Position numbers and translations under genes: made by a program
Part shown: one piece after another, positions 25,105 through 34,154 of the stretch
How positions within the stretch are numbered: position 1 is the first letter of the stretch
How the letters are laid out: each line of letters starts with the position of its first letter
Notes under the pieces: generated by a model
What the model saw: only the letters and a program-made list of their open reading frames with translations
What the model was told of the DNA's origin: nothing
The model's database searches: none
Source: Peterkaempfera sp044755465
GTDB lineage: Bacteria; Actinomycetota; Actinomycetes; Streptomycetales; Streptomycetaceae
Assembly: GCF_044755465.1 (NCBI RefSeq)
Contig: NZ_JBIVRB010000008.1
Coordinates: forward strand, 62,001-126,000
Length of the DNA stretch: 64,000 nt
Reading direction: 5' to 3'

Positions 25105-25724
25105 AGCAGACCCGCCCGGAGGGCGTACGCCACCGCGTGGGCGCGGTTGCGCAGGCGGTACCGCTGCGTGATGTCGCGGATCACCGTGGTGACGGTCCGC
25201 GTCGAGTAGCACAGCTGCCGCGCGATCTCGTCGGTCTCCCGGCCGTCGGCGACCAGTCGCAGCACCGCGAGCTCCCGGTCGTCCAGCCCCCAGCCGGTCG
25301 CGTGCCGCCGCGCCGCGCCCTGCGGCTGCGCCTGGACGCCGTGCTCCAGGAGGCGGTCGATCAGATCGGGCGGCACGGTGCAGTCGCCCACGGCCGAGGT
25401 CAGCACGGTGCGCACCAGCCGGTGCGGGCTGGCCTCGCGCCGGCGGAGCAGCCCGCGGGCGCCGGCCGCGATGGCGCGCAGTGCCTCGGCCGGTGCCAGG
25501 TCGGTGGCCACCAGGACCACTTCGGGGCGGTGGGCCGCCGTCCGGGTGGAGCTGATCAGGTCCAGCTCCTGCTGGGTCACCTGGTCGACTATCACGACGG
25601 CCACTCGGGCCGTCCCGTCCGGCGGTACCACCGAGATGTCAGGGCTGCTGGACAGGGCGCTCGTGGCTCCGGCTTCCAGCACCGGATCCAGAGCGACGAC
25701 GTTGACGGGCAGGGGGTCGCCCAT
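25101..25724 (-). CDS. LuxR-family regulator with atypical receiver-like N terminus (gene 1 of pair)
   Basis: The 207-residue protein has a C-terminal LuxR helix-turn-helix (LDDRELAVLRLVADGRETDEIARQL; STRTVTTVIRDITQRY). Its N-terminal half has receiver-like strands (VAVVIVDQ, VVLVATDL, GARGLLRR) without the usual acidic pocket. It is homologous to the next gene and ends in the same NRAHAVAYALRAGLL tail, suggesting tandem duplication; the two may form a heterodimer (inference). I start at ATG 25724, with GAGGAG 6-7 nt upstream. It is divergent from lanM across a 336-nt spacer. Confidence 0.86.
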   Translation of the reverse strand: MGDPLPVNVVALDPVLEAGATSALSSSPDISVVPPDGTARVAVVIVDQVTQQELDLISSTRTAAHRPEVVLVATDLAPAEALRAIAAGARGLLRRREASPHRLVRTVLTSAVGDCTVPPDLIDRLLEHGVQAQPQGAARRHATGWGLDDRELAVLRLVADGRETDEIARQLCYSTRTVTTVIRDITQRYRLRNRAHAVAYALRAGLL

Positions 25725-26060
25725 GAACAACTCCTCGATCGGTGTGCGATTGAGCTCTTCACCGGGAGTCTCAGCGAACGCCGCACCGCCTCACATGGGT
25801 TCGGACCCCCCGCATTCCCCGCGCGTCGTGTCCCCGGGGATCGGTGTGCTGCTGACGGCCGACCGGCTGCCCGCAGGTGGGTCGGACCCGGCGGGTCGGC
25901 AGCGGCCGCCCGGGGGCCGCCCGGCTCCCCGGCCCCCCGGTGCACCGGCGGCCACGGCGGGCTCCTACGCGGCCGGGCAGGTCTTGTGGGTAGTCCGGCG
26001 CGGAATATACGGGCCTTCCCCCATAGGCGGGTCCCCACCGTCCCTGCCAGGGTTGCCACC
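25725..26060. other. Divergent control region between LuxR pair and lanM
   Basis: This 336-nt G/C-rich gene-free region lies between start codons facing opposite directions, so promoters for both transcripts should lie here. No credible small gene is seen. A possible lanM promoter is listed separately. Confidence 0.6.
25984..26011 (+). promoter_or_regulatory. Possible lanM promoter
   Basis: TTGTGG (25984-25989) and TATACG (26006-26011) are separated by 16 nt and lie about 50 nt before the lanM GTG. The -10 region is the most A/T-rich patch of the spacer. This is a visual call only. Confidence 0.3.
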
Positions 26061-29000
26061 GTGACCTTCGCCACCTCAGCCGGTTTCCTCGCCGCCCCCG
26101 AAGCGGGCCTGCCACCCGCGTGGTGGGCCCGCGCCACGGCGCTGCGCGAGAGGCTCGCGGCCCCGCAGCCGCCGCAGCCGCTCGCGGGCGACGCGGCAAC
26201 GCGCCGGGTGGACGGGCCGGAGGGCGAGCGGCTGGCACGGCTGGGCCTCGGCCCGGAGGCGTGGGCCGCGCTCGCCGGCGAACCAGCGGAGCGGCTGGCG
26301 GCTCGGACCGGGAAGCCCGGCTGGGCGGTGTTCGTCGAGGAGGCCATCGCCTCGGCCCCGGTCGCGCCCGAGTTCGCTCCGCCCGTGGCGGCCGACTCCG
26401 CGGCCGTCTTCGCCCCGGTCTTCCGTCCCTTCGTCGACGCGGCGGTGCGCCGGCTGGCCGCGCAGGCCGGCGGCGCGGAGCCGGCCGAGCTCACCTTGCT
26501 GGCCGAGCGGTTCGGCGACTGGCTGGGTGGCCGACTCGTCGGGCTGGCGGCGCGGACCCTGGTCGCGGAGCTGGGCGCGGCCCGCGCGGCCGACCGGCTG
26601 ACCGGCGGGCGGCCCGCCGACCGGTTCGCCGACTTCCTCGCCCGGGTGGGGAGCCGGGCCGGCCTGGCCGCCCTCTGCGCCGACTACCCGGTGCTCGCGC
26701 GGCTGCTCGGCCAGACCTGCCTGCGTACCGGCCTCGCAGCGGCGGAGCTGCTGGTCCGGCTGGCCGGCGACCGGGCCGCGATCGTCGCGAAGCTGCTCGG
26801 CGGCACCGACCCGGGCCCGCTCACCCGGGTGGAGCTCGGCCGGGGCGACCCGCACCAGCAGGGCCGGTCGGTCGCGCTGCTGCGGTTCGCGAACGGCTCC
26901 ACCGTGGTCTACAAGCCGCGTACGCTCGCCCAGCACGTCTTCCTGGACCGGATGGCGGCCTGGCTGGACACCAAGGTCCCCGGCCTGGGGCTGCGGACCC
27001 CTCGTACCGTGCCCGGCGAGGACTACGGCTGGGTGGAGTACGTCGAGTACGCCACCTGCCGGTCGCTCACCGAGGTCGACCTGTTCTACCGCCGGCACGG
27101 CGCGCTGCTCGCGCTGGCCTACACCGTCGAGGGCGTGGACCTGCACTGTGAGAACCTCGTCGCCCACCGGGACCAGCCGGTGCTGGTCGACGTCGAGACC
27201 CTGCTGCACCCGACCCTGTGCGAGGCGACGAACATCGGCCCCGACCCGGCCGCCGCGGCGCACAGCGCCTCCGTCCACCGCACCTGCCTGCTCCCGCAGC
27301 TGATGGTCGGTGAACTCGGCGCGGTGGATATCTCCGCGCTCGGCGGCGCACCCGGCGGGGACTTCCCGAACGCCAGGATGGCCTGGGAGGACGCCGGAAC
27401 GGACACCATGCGGCTGGTCCGCCGCCCGGCGCCGTTCGCCGGTGCGCGCAACCGTCCGCGCGGCTCCACCGGTGGCGGGCCGGCCGACCACCTGGAGGCG
27501 CTGCTCACCGGCTTCCGGGTCGGGTACGAGGCGATCGTCGCGCACCGGGACGAACTGCTCGCCCCGAACGGCCCGCTGGCCGGGGCGGCGGACGCGGTCG
27601 GCCGACTGGTCGCCCGTCCGACCATGCTGTATGCCACACTGCTGGAGGAGTCGACCCACCCGGACCTGCTCCGCGACGGGCTGGGCAGGGACGCCGTGCT
27701 CTCGGTGCTGTGGACCGAGTCGGCCGATGACCCGGCCCGCCGGCGACTGGTCGAGCACGAGATCGCCGACCTGTGGGACGGCGACGTGCCGCTCTTCCAG
27801 CACCGGCCCACGGAGACCGTGCTGCGGGCCTCCGACGGCACCCGGGTGGGCGATGTGCTGGAGACCTCGGGGCTGGACTCCGCGCTCAGCAAGATCGCCG
27901 CGATGGGCGCGCTGGACCGCCACGACCAGGAGTGGATCATCTCCGCGTCACTGGCCGCCACCCGGCCGGACGCCGCGACCCCGCACCACCGGTCCGCCTC
28001 CCCCGCCCACCCGTCACCCGCCGCCGTACCGGACCCCTCGAAGCTGCTCGCCGCCGCGTGCGGGCTCGCGGACGAGATCGCGGCCCGCGCCGCCCGCGCC
28101 GACGGGCGCGCCAACTGGCTGGGCCTGGAGCCGGTCGACGCGCACTGGACGGTGCTGCCGATGGGGGCCGGGCTGGCCCAGGGCTACTGCGGAGTGGCCC
28201 TGTTCCTGGCCCAACTGGGTGCCCTGACCGGCTCCGCCCTGTACACGGACCTCGCCCGGCAGGCGGTCGCGCCGGTGCCCGGCCTGGTCGCCGCGCTGGC
28301 GGCCGACCCCGAGCTGAGCCGGGCCGTCGGGCCGGGCGGCTTCGAAGGGCTGGGCGGGATCGGCTACGCCGTCGCCCGACTGGCGACGCTCGTCGACGAC
28401 GGGATCGCCGACTGCCTGCCCACGGTCCTGGACGCCCTGGCCGTGGCCGCCCTCGACGACCCGGACGCCAGGGCGGACGTCTCGGCCGGTCTCGCCGGCG
28501 CGCTGGCGGCGCTGCACACGATCCACCGTGAACGCGCGCTGCCGGCCGCCGCCGCCCTGGCGGACCGGGTCGCGGACCGGCTGCTGGCCGCCGCCCGCCC
28601 GGACCGGTCCGGCCGATGTCCTTCGGCCGAGCCCGGCTTCATGCTCGGCTCGGCAGGCGTCGGCTGGGCGCTGCTGCGTCACGCCCGGCTCACCGGCGAC
28701 GGGGCCCGGCAGCACGGCGACGCCGGACGCGAGCTGCTCGGCGCCGCGTTCGACGCGGCGCCGGCGGAGAACCTCGGCTGGTGCTCCGGCCTGTCCGGCG
28801 TCCTGCTGGCCGCCGCAGACGGGATCGGCCCAGACAGGTTCGGCCCAGACGGGTTCGGCCCAGGCGGGATCGGCCGGTTCGACGCGCCCGTCCGGCAGCT
28901 CATCGCCCACCCGCCGCTGGCCGACCTCAGCCTGTGCCACGGCGAGCTCGGCCTCGCCGAGGCGCTCGCGGTACTCGCCGACCGGGGGCACCAGGGCGCG

Positions 29001-29228
29001 CGGACCGGCCTGGCCTCCCGCGTGGGCCTCGTCCTCGGCACCCTCCGGCAGCAGGGCCACCGCTGCGGGACGCCCGGCCATGTGCCGACCCCCGGGCTGC
29101 TCAACGGCCTCTCCGGAATCGGCTACGCCCTGCTCCGGCTGGGCTTCGCGGAGAGCGTCCCCTCCGTCCACCTCCTCGACCCGACCCCTCCCGACGGGCC
29201 ATCAGGCCTTCGGCCGCAGCGGGCCTGA
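26061..29228 (+). CDS. lanM: Class II lanthipeptide synthetase LanM
   Basis: The protein of about 1055 residues has the two LanM parts. The dehydratase half carries VYKPRTL and the catalytic DLHCEN (Asp360, His362, Asn365) followed by VDVETLLHP, as in the kinase-like Ser/Thr phosphorylation and elimination fold. The C-terminal cyclase is LanC-like with WCSG (Cys908) and CHGELG (Cys959, His960), the three zinc ligands, then GLLNGLSGIGYALLRLGF. It should dehydrate Ser/Thr in the precursor encoded 50 nt downstream and add Cys to form (methyl)lanthionine. I start at GTG 26061, the first in-frame start that begins a LanM-like N terminus; the ribosome site is weak, so a nearby start is possible. 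A G-P-D/G repeat of four 15-bp units (28816-28875) sits between Cys908 and Cys959. Confidence 0.93.
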   Translation: MTFATSAGFLAAPEAGLPPAWWARATALRERLAAPQPPQPLAGDAATRRVDGPEGERLARLGLGPEAWAALAGEPAERLAARTGKPGWAVFVEEAIASAPVAPEFAPPVAADSAAVFAPVFRPFVDAAVRRLAAQAGGAEPAELTLLAERFGDWLGGRLVGLAARTLVAELGAARAADRLTGGRPADRFADFLARVGSRAGLAALCADYPVLARLLGQTCLRTGLAAAELLVRLAGDRAAIVAKLLGGTDPGPLTRVELGRGDPHQQGRSVALLRFANGSTVVYKPRTLAQHVFLDRMAAWLDTKVPGLGLRTPRTVPGEDYGWVEYVEYATCRSLTEVDLFYRRHGALLALAYTVEGVDLHCENLVAHRDQPVLVDVETLLHPTLCEATNIGPDPAAAAHSASVHRTCLLPQLMVGELGAVDISALGGAPGGDFPNARMAWEDAGTDTMRLVRRPAPFAGARNRPRGSTGGGPADHLEALLTGFRVGYEAIVAHRDELLAPNGPLAGAADAVGRLVARPTMLYATLLEESTHPDLLRDGLGRDAVLSVLWTESADDPARRRLVEHEIADLWDGDVPLFQHRPTETVLRASDGTRVGDVLETSGLDSALSKIAAMGALDRHDQEWIISASLAATRPDAATPHHRSASPAHPSPAAVPDPSKLLAAACGLADEIAARAARADGRANWLGLEPVDAHWTVLPMGAGLAQGYCGVALFLAQLGALTGSALYTDLARQAVAPVPGLVAALAADPELSRAVGPGGFEGLGGIGYAVARLATLVDDGIADCLPTVLDALAVAALDDPDARADVSAGLAGALAALHTIHRERALPAAAALADRVADRLLAAARPDRSGRCPSAEPGFMLGSAGVGWALLRHARLTGDGARQHGDAGRELLGAAFDAAPAENLGWCSGLSGVLLAAADGIGPDRFGPDGFGPGGIGRFDAPVRQLIAHPPLADLSLCHGELGLAEALAVLADRGHQGARTGLASRVGLVLGTLRQQGHRCGTPGHVPTPGLLNGLSGIGYALLRLGFAESVPSVHLLDPTPPDGPSGLRPQRA
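28816..28875 (+). repeat. 15-bp in-frame tandem repeat inside lanM, four copies
   Basis: Four near-identical 15-bp units of the type CAGACGGGTTCGGCC encode a Gly-Pro-Asp/Gly-rich loop within the cyclase domain, between the first and second zinc-ligand cysteines. Differences between units are single bases. Confidence 0.85.
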
Positions 29229-29278
29229 GCCCGCCGCACACAGCTCCTCACCGCCTCGTCCACGATGAAGGGACTCCC

Positions 29279-29485
29279 ATGCTCCAGTCGCCGCAGAACG
29301 CCGTGTCCGCCGTCCTCGACGAAATCACCGACTCGACCGCCGTGGCAGCCGACCCGGCCGGTGCGATCCGGCTGCTGCGACGGAACCAGGCGTTCACCCG
29401 GACCCGGGTCCTGGCCGGTCTGAAGCCCGGCAGCGGGGTGGTGGTCGACGCCCTCACCTGCAACACCGTCAGCGTCTCGCTCTGA
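29279..29485 (+). CDS. lanA: Lanthipeptide precursor peptide, single Cys
   Basis: A 68-residue ORF 50 nt after lanM, with AAGGGA 5-6 nt before the ATG. The leader-like first half is acidic (AVLDEITDSTAVAADP). It is followed by a basic stretch (RLLRRNQAFTRTR) and a C-terminal Ser/Thr-rich segment ending VVVDALTCNTVSVSL. The only Cys is Cys61; candidate dehydration sites are Ser52, Thr60, Thr63, Ser65 and Ser67. At most one (methyl)lanthionine can form, with several possible dehydro residues left over. There is no clear double-Gly leader cleavage site; the AG in RVLAGLKPG is a candidate. Position next to lanM is the main evidence. Confidence 0.8.
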   Translation: MLQSPQNAVSAVLDEITDSTAVAADPAGAIRLLRRNQAFTRTRVLAGLKPGSGVVVDALTCNTVSVSL

Positions 29486-29564
29486 CCGGGCCCACCTCCC
29501 GGGAGAGAACAGAACAGGAGTACCACTACTCCCCGTTCACGGAGACCTACTACGATTCGGGATT

Positions 29565-32468
29565 ATGCGTGTACGCGCCATAGATCTCGTTGGACGTGAC
29601 ACAGAAGTCGCCCTCCTCAAGGGTTCCCTCGGCAAGGTCCAGGAAGGGCACGGGTGCGCCGCCTTCCTCGTGGGCCAAGGCGGGATCGGAAAGTCCAGAC
29701 TCGTCGCCGAGGTCGCCGGCGCCGCGGTCGACACCGGGATGCGCGTCCTCAAGGGCCGGAGCAGCACCATCGGATCGATGGTGCCGCTCCGGCCGCTCAC
29801 CGAGGCGCTGATGCCGCTCTCACGCGGCGGCGAACCGCTCGACGAGGCGGCGCTCGGCCCGTACCGGCCGGTGCTCGGCCGGCTGATACCGGACTGGAAC
29901 ACCGGCACCCAGGACCAGAGCTCGATGGTGGTCCTCGGCGAAGCGGTGCTGCGGCTGCTCGCCGCCACCGCGCGCGGCCGGGGCTGCCTGCTCGTCCTGG
30001 AGGACCTGCACGACGCCGACACCGAGACCCTGGCCGTCGCCGAGTACCTGATCGACAATCTGGACCAGTTTCCGGTCATGCTGCTGGTCACCGTCCGCAC
30101 CGAACCGAGCGACGCCCTGGCCCTCGCCGAGTCGGCCATGCGCCGCCGCTCCGGAACGGCGCTCCGGCTCGCACCGCTGACCAGGGACGAGACCGCCCGG
30201 ATGATCGCCTCCTGCCTCGGCACCGACCCCGCCGCAGTGCCGGGCGAGGCGCTCACCCGGATCTGGGACGACAGCGCGGGCAACCCCTTCCTGATCGAGG
30301 AGTTGCTCCAGGGGGTGATCACCGGCGGCTCCCTGGTCCGCGACGGCGAGGGCTGGCAGGTGGTCGGCAACCTGCGCCGCGAGGTGCCCAGGGCGCTCCT
30401 CCAAGGCGTCATCCACCGAATCGACCAGCTCGGCCCGCAGGGGCAGCTGCTGCTCTCGGCCGCCGCCGTACTCGGCCGCCGCTTCCCGCTCTCCGTCCTC
30501 CAGCGGATGACCGGCATCGACGACCGCAGCCTGCTCAGCCACCTGCACGCCGGGGTCGCCGCCCAGCTGGTGATCGCCGACGAGCCCGCACCCGACTGGT
30601 ACGCCTTCCACCACCCGCTCACCGCCGAGGCCCTGCTCGCCCAGCTCACCCCGGGCGGCCGGGCCGACCTCTCCGCGAAGGCGGCCGAGAGCGTCGAGGC
30701 ACTCCACCCGGCCCTCGAAGGCGAGTGGTGCGCCCTGGCCGCCTCCCTGCACTCCGACGCCGGGGACACCGCCCGCGCCGGCCGGCTCTTCACCGAGGCG
30801 GGCCGCCGCGCCCTGGCCGGAGGCGCCATCGGCTCGGCCGTGGCCCTGCTCGACCGCGCCGAACGCCTGCTGGCCGCCGGCCCCGACTCCACCGCCCGCG
30901 CCGAGGCCCTGGAGGCGCTGCTGCCCGCGCTCGCCGAGACCGGCGACATGGTGCGCGCGCTCAGCCTCGCCGACAGCCTCCGGGAGCTCGTCGGCGCCGG
31001 ACTCGGCGCCCCCCGGCTCGCGGCCCTGCACACCCGACTCGCCCAGGTCGCCTACATGGCGGGCCGCTGGCCGGACGGCAACGACCAGATCGAGCGGGCC
31101 CGGGTCCTGCTCGGCCCCGAGCCCGACGAGATCCACACCGCGCCGATCGACGTGGTCGCGGCCTACCTCTCCCTCGACACCCCCGGCCCCGACCGCACCC
31201 AGCGCGCCGAACAGCTCGCCCGCCGCGCGATCGAGGCCGCCGAACGGCACGACCTGCCCCTGGTCGCCTGCCAGGCCTGGGAACTCCTCGGCGTCATCGC
31301 CCGCGAACGCGACCTCAACGAGGCCGCCGCCTGCCTGGAGCAGGCGATGACCACGGCCGAACGGCACAGCCTCCCCCTCCAGCGGACGTACGCCCTCGCC
31401 CGCCTCGGCGGCAGCCACTGGCTCGCCGAGGGCGAGACCACCACCCTGGAAGCCGCCCGCGAGGAGGCCAGACGACTCGGCACCGTCACCGTGCTCTACA
31501 CCCTCGACGGCATCATGGCGCTGCACCACGTCCTGCTCGGCCGGTTCACCGAGGCCCGGACCCTCGGTGACGACTGCCTGACGATGGCCACCCGGCTGAA
31601 GCTCACCCCGGTGGTGCGCTACGTGTTGATGGCCAAGGCCGTCCAGGCCGCCCACCAGGCCGACCGGGCCGCGATGGACGAGGCCCTCGCCGAGTTCGGC
31701 CGCTGGGGTGGCAGCGGCTCCCCGGAGGAACCCCTCGCGCTCGGCCTGGCCCGCGCGTTCTGCGCGCTGCTCGAAGAGGACCGCCCCAGAGCCGCCCGCG
31801 ACCTCGCCGGGCTGCACGCGCTGGAGGCCGAGAACCCGACCACCTTCCACCTCAGCGGGCGTCACGGCATCGGCCTGCTGCTGGACGTCCTGGCCGACCG
31901 CGCCGACCGTGACCGGCACGACCGGGTCGCCGCCAGCTCGGCCGGCCGCATGCGGTGGAACCGCCAGTTCGTGCTGCTCGCCGAGGCCGTCCTGCTCGGC
32001 CGGGAGGGCCGGCCCGACGCCGCCAACCGGGCCGCCCAGCTGGCCCGGGAAGCCGCCGCCCCCTACCCCACCGCCCGCCGCCTGGCCCTACGCCTGGTCG
32101 CAGAGGAGGCGCACCGCGACGGATGGGGCGACCCGGAGGGCTGGCTCCGCGAGGCCGAACACCACTTCCGGCAGCTTCCGGCCCCCGCCGTCGCCGGCGC
32201 CTGCCGCACCCTGCTCCGCGCCATCGGCGCCCCCGTCCGTCAACACCGCACCGGTAGCGGCCGCATCCCCGCCCAGCTGCGCCTCCAGGGCGTCACCGTC
32301 CGCGAGTACGAGATATTCGAACTCCTGGCGGAGCGGCTCAGCAACAAGGCCATCGCCGACCGCCTCTTCATCTCCCCCCGCACAGTCGAGAAGCACATCG
32401 CCAGCCTGATCTCCAAGACCGGCCAGCCCAGCCGCTCCGGCCTCTGCGAACTCGCCGCCCTGAAATGA
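29565..32468 (+). CDS. LAL-type transcriptional regulator (AAA ATPase with LuxR domain)
   Basis: The 967-residue regulator has an N-terminal ATPase (Walker A GQGGIGKSR near residue 40; Walker B LLVLEDLHDAD near 145-155), a long helical TPR-like middle, and a C-terminal LuxR helix-turn-helix (VTVREYEIFELLAERLSNK; FISPRTVEKHIASL). Large ATP-binding LuxR regulators of this kind usually act as pathway-specific activators. It follows the precursor gene by 79 nt on the same strand, so it most likely serves the lanthipeptide locus. Its last codons are part of a 19-bp tandem repeat that runs past the stop. Confidence 0.93.
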   Translation: MRVRAIDLVGRDTEVALLKGSLGKVQEGHGCAAFLVGQGGIGKSRLVAEVAGAAVDTGMRVLKGRSSTIGSMVPLRPLTEALMPLSRGGEPLDEAALGPYRPVLGRLIPDWNTGTQDQSSMVVLGEAVLRLLAATARGRGCLLVLEDLHDADTETLAVAEYLIDNLDQFPVMLLVTVRTEPSDALALAESAMRRRSGTALRLAPLTRDETARMIASCLGTDPAAVPGEALTRIWDDSAGNPFLIEELLQGVITGGSLVRDGEGWQVVGNLRREVPRALLQGVIHRIDQLGPQGQLLLSAAAVLGRRFPLSVLQRMTGIDDRSLLSHLHAGVAAQLVIADEPAPDWYAFHHPLTAEALLAQLTPGGRADLSAKAAESVEALHPALEGEWCALAASLHSDAGDTARAGRLFTEAGRRALAGGAIGSAVALLDRAERLLAAGPDSTARAEALEALLPALAETGDMVRALSLADSLRELVGAGLGAPRLAALHTRLAQVAYMAGRWPDGNDQIERARVLLGPEPDEIHTAPIDVVAAYLSLDTPGPDRTQRAEQLARRAIEAAERHDLPLVACQAWELLGVIARERDLNEAAACLEQAMTTAERHSLPLQRTYALARLGGSHWLAEGETTTLEAAREEARRLGTVTVLYTLDGIMALHHVLLGRFTEARTLGDDCLTMATRLKLTPVVRYVLMAKAVQAAHQADRAAMDEALAEFGRWGGSGSPEEPLALGLARAFCALLEEDRPRAARDLAGLHALEAENPTTFHLSGRHGIGLLLDVLADRADRDRHDRVAASSAGRMRWNRQFVLLAEAVLLGREGRPDAANRAAQLAREAAAPYPTARRLALRLVAEEAHRDGWGDPEGWLREAEHHFRQLPAPAVAGACRTLLRAIGAPVRQHRTGSGRIPAQLRLQGVTVREYEIFELLAERLSNKAIADRLFISPRTVEKHIASLISKTGQPSRSGLCELAALK

Positions 32469-32504
32469 ACTCGCCGCCCTGAAATGAACTCGCCGCCCTG
32501 AAAT
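32448..32504 (+). repeat. 19-bp tandem repeat across the stop codon of the LAL regulator, three copies
   Basis: Three exact copies of a 19-bp unit (GAACTCGCCGCCCTGAAAT) lie at 32448-32466, 32467-32485 and 32486-32504. The first copy encodes the final residues ELAALK; the stop TGA straddles the junction with copy two. Confidence 0.95.
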
Positions 32505-32678
32505 GAACCGGCCGGCCACCCCTGGCCGTGGAAGCGTGCTCACCCGAATGTGTCTCGCCGGACCGGGCACCGAGCTTTTCCGGCTCTTCGCAGTCGAGGG
32601 TGTAGCGCCGGACGTGGGGCGGTGTCGGCGATGCGGGGTAGCGTGGCCACCGCCACGCAGCTGCCCGGGAGGTTGACG

Positions 32679-33389
32679 ATGCACTCGACGGTCCATTCGT
32701 TCCGCACGCCCGAAGGCATCACGCTCGGGGTCGAGCACTTCGGTGATGCGGCGGCGCCCCTCGTACTGCTCGCGGGCGGCACGACCATGCTGTCGTGGCC
32801 CGACGCGCTCTGCGAGTCGCTCGCGCGCGGCGGACGTCACGTCGTGCGCTACGACCTGCGCGACTCCGGCGCGTCGACAACCGTCGACCCCGAGGCGCCC
32901 GCGTACACGCTCCGGAATCTCGCCGCCGACGCGGCCGCGCTCGCCCGTGGGCTCGACAACCGGCCGACGCACCTGGCGGGCATCAGCGTCGGCGGGATGG
33001 TCGCCCAGGTCGCCGCGCTCGACCACCCGGACGCGTTCTCGGCGCTCACCCTCGCCGGGACGCGTCCCGTCGCCCCCGGCCCGGTCGACAACGATCTGCC
33101 CGACCACGACAAGGCAGTCATGGAGCGACGGTTCGCGCTCCCGACACCCGACTGGTCCGACCGCGCTGCCGTGGCGGAGTTCGCCGCCGCCAGAGCGGAG
33201 ATCCTCAGCGACGATCCCGCAGCGGCACGCGCGACCGCCGAGCGCGTCTTCGACCGCACGCCGGGCACGGAGCCCGCGGTCCAGACTGCTCTGGACCGGA
33301 GGGTTCAGGCCGCGACTACACCCCGGATCATCAAGAGTCGCATTTCCCCGCATCACAAGTCGTCCGATCTCGACTCGCAGCTGTCCTGA
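32679..33389 (+). CDS. Alpha/beta hydrolase, probably C-terminally truncated
   Basis: The 236-residue product starts at ATG 32679, with GGGAGG 7-8 nt upstream. It has the N-terminal half of an alpha/beta hydrolase of the RdmC-like esterase type: an oxyanion region (LLAGGTTMLSW), a YDLRDSGAS turn and the nucleophile elbow GISVGGM. Family members run to about 270-290 residues and place the catalytic Asp and His in the last third. Here homology-like sequence stops near VQTALDRRVQ, and the last ~30 residues look unrelated, with no GH-type His motif. It is therefore probably inactive and may be a rearrangement product. Confidence 0.7.
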   Translation: MHSTVHSFRTPEGITLGVEHFGDAAAPLVLLAGGTTMLSWPDALCESLARGGRHVVRYDLRDSGASTTVDPEAPAYTLRNLAADAAALARGLDNRPTHLAGISVGGMVAQVAALDHPDAFSALTLAGTRPVAPGPVDNDLPDHDKAVMERRFALPTPDWSDRAAVAEFAAARAEILSDDPAAARATAERVFDRTPGTEPAVQTALDRRVQAATTPRIIKSRISPHHKSSDLDSQLS

Positions 33390-33524
33390 AGGCGATTCGC
33401 CGCGTTGGGCGGTCTACGCTGTGACCGCCGCCCATGAATTCAACGGCGCAGCCTCCTTGGGAGGAAGCCTCGAAGCGTTCCCAGGTCCCGGATCGCTCCG
33501 GCCGCCTGCAGAAGGGACAGCCCG

Positions 33525-33929
33525 ATGCATCCTGATATCCGGACCAGAGCCGCGCTTGAGGAGCACTGGCGGGCATCGGAACGCGGGGATACCGAGGCCG
33601 AGCACGCCATCTACGCTGCGGACGCGATCCTCGACTACCCCCAGTCAGGTGAACGGTTCCGGGGCCGCGCGACGATTTCGGCACAACGTGGCGGGCACCC
33701 TGCCGATCGGCACTTCACCGTCCACCGGATCGTCGGCAGCGGGGACCTGTGGGTAAGCGAGTGTGTCATCACCTATGACGGGGTGCCCACCTACTCCGTG
33801 AGCATCATGGAATTCGCCCACGAGCATGTGGTGCACGAGACGCAGTATTTCGCGGACGCCTTCGGTGCGCCCGAATGGCGGACAGCACTCGCGGAGCCGA
33901 TGCCGGGCAGGAACATCGCCAGGGCCTGA
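33525..33929 (+). CDS. SnoaL-like (NTF2-fold) protein
   Basis: The 134-residue protein has the pattern of a SnoaL/ketosteroid-isomerase-like cone fold: an N-terminal helix (RAALEEHWRASERGD), DAILDYPQSGERFRGR, then strands ending in the HVVHETQYFADAF motif typical of the family. Catalytic roles in the family vary (cyclases, isomerases, small-molecule binders) and cannot be fixed here. It stands alone between a truncated hydrolase and the convergent cyclophilin gene; the ~225 nt after it contain no gene I can support. Confidence 0.85.
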   Translation: MHPDIRTRAALEEHWRASERGDTEAEHAIYAADAILDYPQSGERFRGRATISAQRGGHPADRHFTVHRIVGSGDLWVSECVITYDGVPTYSVSIMEFAHEHVVHETQYFADAFGAPEWRTALAEPMPGRNIARA

Positions 33930-34154
33930 CCCGGGGCTGAGCCGTGTTCTCCCCGGGCGCGGACCCGCTGGTCGGAGTGGTTGTGCCCGTTCTTCCGGTC
34001 ACACGGATCGCCCCCGGCCGGGCGGCGGTGCGCGGTCCTCGACATCCGCCGCCGGCGGTCCGGTCCGCTGCGGAGGGGAAGGAGCCGTCGGTCGCCTCGG
34101 GCCACCGGGTACTCACCGAGGCCGAGGAAGCCGCCCAGCCGGGAGCGATTCCTG

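Noticed and set aside
29279..29485. Lanthipeptide precursor as a scaffold peptide for the LanB-like pair
   Set aside because: It lies directly after lanM, more than 10 kb from the LanB-like operon and with a typical acidic leader; LanM is the simpler partner.
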